From Chloroflexia bacterium (GTDB lineage Bacteria > Chloroflexota > Chloroflexia > Thermomicrobiales > CFX8), in assembly GCA_013696045.1 (NCBI GenBank), contig JACCZH010000351.1, positions 1 to 16,600 of the forward strand: a stretch of DNA of 16,600 nt. The letters run 5' to 3'. Positions 14,706-16,600 of the stretch are shown piece by piece (position 1 is the stretch's first letter; each line of letters starts with the position of its first letter). The position numbers and the translations under genes are program-made. The notes beneath the pieces are model-generated. The model had not been told where the DNA came from, did no database searches, and saw only the letters and a list, made by a program, of their open reading frames with translations.

Positions 14706-15848
14706 ATGACTGACATTAGGAGCACTCACGGCTTTGCCACCCGAGCAATCCATGCCGGAGAACAGGCAGACCCGGCAACCGGCGCGCACAACACACCCAT
14801 CTACCAGACCGCCACCTACGCGTTCCACTCGCTTGAAGACAAGGACGCCATTCTCAGTGGCGAGCGCGAAGGCTACGTCTACTCACGCTACGGCAACCCA
14901 ACCTCGCACGCATTCGAGGAAAAATTGGCTGCGCTGGAAGGCGCGGATGCCGGACTGGTGTCTGCCTCAGGTATGGGCGTCATCAGTGCTGCGCTCCTTG
15001 GCTTTGTCTGCGCTGGCGATCACATCGTTGCCTCAGACGCTGTGTACAGCGTTGCCGACGAATTCTTCCAGGTCGATCTGCCTCGCTTTGGTGTCGATGT
15101 TACGAGGGTCGATTTCAGCGACCTCGACGCTGTCCGAAACGCCATCCAGCCCAAAACGCGCATCCTCTACACGGAGTTTCTGTCCAATCCCCGCCTGAAG
15201 GTGGTAGATGTGCCAGCCGTGGCAGAAATCGCGCGCGAGCGTTCGTTGGTCTCAATCGTTGACAACACGTTCGGCACACCCTACCTCTTTCGTCCGGTCG
15301 AGCACGGAATTGACCTGGTGCTGCACTCAGCGACCAAATACATCTCCGGGCACGGCGATGTCGTGGCTGGCGCGATCTGCGGCTGTCGTCAGTACATCAG
15401 TTGCGCCCGCCGCATGGTCGCCCATCTCGGCTCGCCCAACAGCCCGTTCAACTCATGGCTGCTACTACGCGGAATCAAGACGCTGGAGCTGCGCATGGAG
15501 CGCCATTGCCAGAACGCCCTTTCCGTCGCGCACTACCTGGAGAATCACCCGGACGTGCTCACCGTCTACTATCCAGGTCTCGAAAGCCACCCCGGACACG
15601 ACATCGCCGATCGTCTTACTGATGGCCGCTTCGGCGGGATGCTCTCGTTCGAGATTGAAGGGGGCAGTGAGTCGGGACAGCGTTTCGCGAACGCGCTCGA
15701 ACTGTGTGACCACGCCGTGAGCCTTGGCGACGTCTCAACGCTGGTCTGGCCCAACAGCCATGACAACCTCGTGCGGGTGTCAACCGGTATTGAGACGGTT
15801 GCCGACATTATCGCGGACTTCGATCAGGCGTTTCGCAAGATCGGTTAG
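14706..15848 (+). CDS. Trans-sulfuration family PLP enzyme (cystathionine gamma-synthase/lyase or methionine gamma-lyase type)
   Basis: A 380-residue cytoplasmic enzyme of the Cys/Met metabolism PLP family. The family blocks are 'FATRAIHAGEQ' (10-20), 'YSRYGNPTS' (59-67, phosphate-binding Tyr and Arg from the neighbouring subunit), 'DNTFGTPYLF' (186-195) and the PLP lysine K211 in 'SATKYISGHGDV'. Length is typical. The reaction cannot be fixed by eye: cystathionine gamma-synthase, cystathionine gamma-lyase, O-acetylhomoserine sulfhydrylase and methionine gamma-lyase share these motifs. The position of the methionine gamma-lyase active-site Cys (in 'YGCT') reads 'VYSVA' here, which argues against a classical methionine gamma-lyase. 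The start is ATG 14706 with GAGGGAAG (14691-14698) upstream. The stop overlaps the convergent DUF92 gene by 4 bp. Confidence 0.88.
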   Translation: MTDIRSTHGFATRAIHAGEQADPATGAHNTPIYQTATYAFHSLEDKDAILSGEREGYVYSRYGNPTSHAFEEKLAALEGADAGLVSASGMGVISAALLGFVCAGDHIVASDAVYSVADEFFQVDLPRFGVDVTRVDFSDLDAVRNAIQPKTRILYTEFLSNPRLKVVDVPAVAEIARERSLVSIVDNTFGTPYLFRPVEHGIDLVLHSATKYISGHGDVVAGAICGCRQYISCARRMVAHLGSPNSPFNSWLLLRGIKTLELRMERHCQNALSVAHYLENHPDVLTVYYPGLESHPGHDIADRLTDGRFGGMLSFEIEGGSESGQRFANALELCDHAVSLGDVSTLVWPNSHDNLVRVSTGIETVADIIADFDQAFRKIG

Positions 15849-16600
15849 AACACGAGAATCAGGCCTCCGACAAGCGCGCCGCTAAGCGTGCAGAGCACAT
15901 TGACAACGTCATTGTTCAAGCCGGTAACGCCGCCTCGCTGTACCGTCGCGGTTCCACAGCGGTGAGTCGTTGCTTCAGTCGCCTGTCTGCACACCGGACA
16001 ATAGCGGCGTTCCTGGATTAGCTCGCCAGCCAGGCTGTCCGCCATCGCGCCCACGATACCCCCAAAAGCAGCGACCGTGCCGATTACAAATCCCTCTGTC
16101 GTTCCGAACCGGATACCTCCTGCCACAGCAGCAACGGTTCCCACGAGCGTGGCCCCGGCAAGCGCCGCAAGTGTCCCTCTCGCCGTGACGCCCCCGGACT
16201 CGCCACGCCGCGCCTGCCGCCGCGACACGAGCATCCTTGGAGGAGTGGTGGAGGTCGATCCGATCTCGGTTGCCCAGGTGTCAGCGGTCGCGGCCGCGAG
16301 CGATGCCGCGACCAGAGCAAAAGCAAGAAGCTCGTATCCAACAGTGCCCGGCAACGCGGCCAGCGCGGCAACCCCGCCGTTCGCCAGAACCTGACCGGCG
16401 TCACGACGGCTGCCTTTTTCCGTAACCTCGTCGCTGGTCCGAACCCGCGATAAGGCGCTGGAGAGCACGAAGAACGTGCCAAGCACAACAATACCCGGCC
16501 AGGACGTGCCTACCGCGATAGCCGTCCCGACCACCACTGCGGCCATTGCCCCCGAGCCAGAGAGCGCGTGCGCCTTCCAGCCGGCCACGCTCACCAGCAG
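15845..16600 (-). CDS. DUF92 family membrane protein (5' end outside window)
   Basis: At least 251 codons of a polytopic membrane protein of the DUF92 (TIGR00297) family. The frame is still open at the right edge. Relatives have an additional N-terminal membrane segment before the block corresponding to 'KAHALSGSGAMAA', so the start is probably beyond 16600; a GTG at 16594 is the first start codon inside the window. Recognisable blocks are 'FFVLSSALSRV', 'AAATADTWATEIG', 'RRGESGGVTARGTLAAL' and, near the end, 'YCPVC...HRCG' followed by 'GVTGLNNDVVN', a Cys/His cluster that could bind metal. Bacterial function is not established; plant relatives (VTE6) act as phytyl-phosphate kinases. It converges with the PLP enzyme gene, overlapping by 4 bp. 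Confidence 0.85.
   Translation of the reverse strand: MLVSVAGWKAHALSGSGAMAAVVVGTAIAVGTSWPGIVVLGTFFVLSSALSRVRTSDEVTEKGSRRDAGQVLANGGVAALAALPGTVGYELLAFALVAASLAAATADTWATEIGSTSTTPPRMLVSRRQARRGESGGVTARGTLAALAGATLVGTVAAVAGGIRFGTTEGFVIGTVAAFGGIVGAMADSLAGELIQERRYCPVCRQATEATTHRCGTATVQRGGVTGLNNDVVNVLCTLSGALVGGLILVF

Overview
The window looks like a chromosomal stretch of a GC-rich (about 60% G+C by eye) bacterium. The gene set suggests Chloroflexota, probably near the Thermomicrobia: DUF4388 and DUF2851 proteins, a short MutY without a NUDIX domain, a DUF92 protein, and the neighbours mltG, aroE and an A24 peptidase. This placement is an inference; no rRNA or other phylogenetic marker is present. I see no tRNA, rRNA, CRISPR array, transposase, phage gene or toxin gene. 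Most genes are housekeeping or biosynthetic.

Left part (1-4676). The window opens with the 3' end of a protein with an Ig-like fold, followed by a DUF4388 protein on the + strand. Facing it on the - strand is a two-gene unit, dapF (lysine and peptidoglycan precursor) followed after 1 nt by a DUF2851 protein. Divergent from dapF is gmd (GDP-mannose 4,6-dehydratase), followed by a small imperfect hairpin.

Middle part (4677-10753). A strong sigma-70 type promoter with a perfect palindrome (GAAC-N4-GTTC core) in its spacer precedes a 64-residue two-helix membrane protein and an MFS exporter. Next is argG, whose leader appears to encode a 22-residue peptide with eight arginine codons (all six synonymous codons), ending exactly at a terminator-like hairpin. 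This possible arginine-sensing leader is the main find. Then come mutY (- strand) and, divergently, a Gfo/Idh/MocA oxidoreductase coupled to what appears to be a relative lacking the Rossmann domain.

Right part (10711-16600). miaA (- strand) and mltG (+ strand) diverge. mltG and aroE form an operon. A 260-bp spacer with a ~100-bp inverted-repeat element follows, then a cysteine-free A24 prepilin-peptidase-like protein, a trans-sulfuration-family PLP enzyme (Cys/Met metabolism), and a convergent DUF92 membrane protein that runs off the right edge.

The biosynthetic genes cover arginine (argG), lysine/DAP (dapF), the shikimate pathway (aroE) and sulfur amino acids (PLP enzyme). They are scattered rather than grouped by pathway, and strand switches are frequent with very tight or overlapping gene ends.
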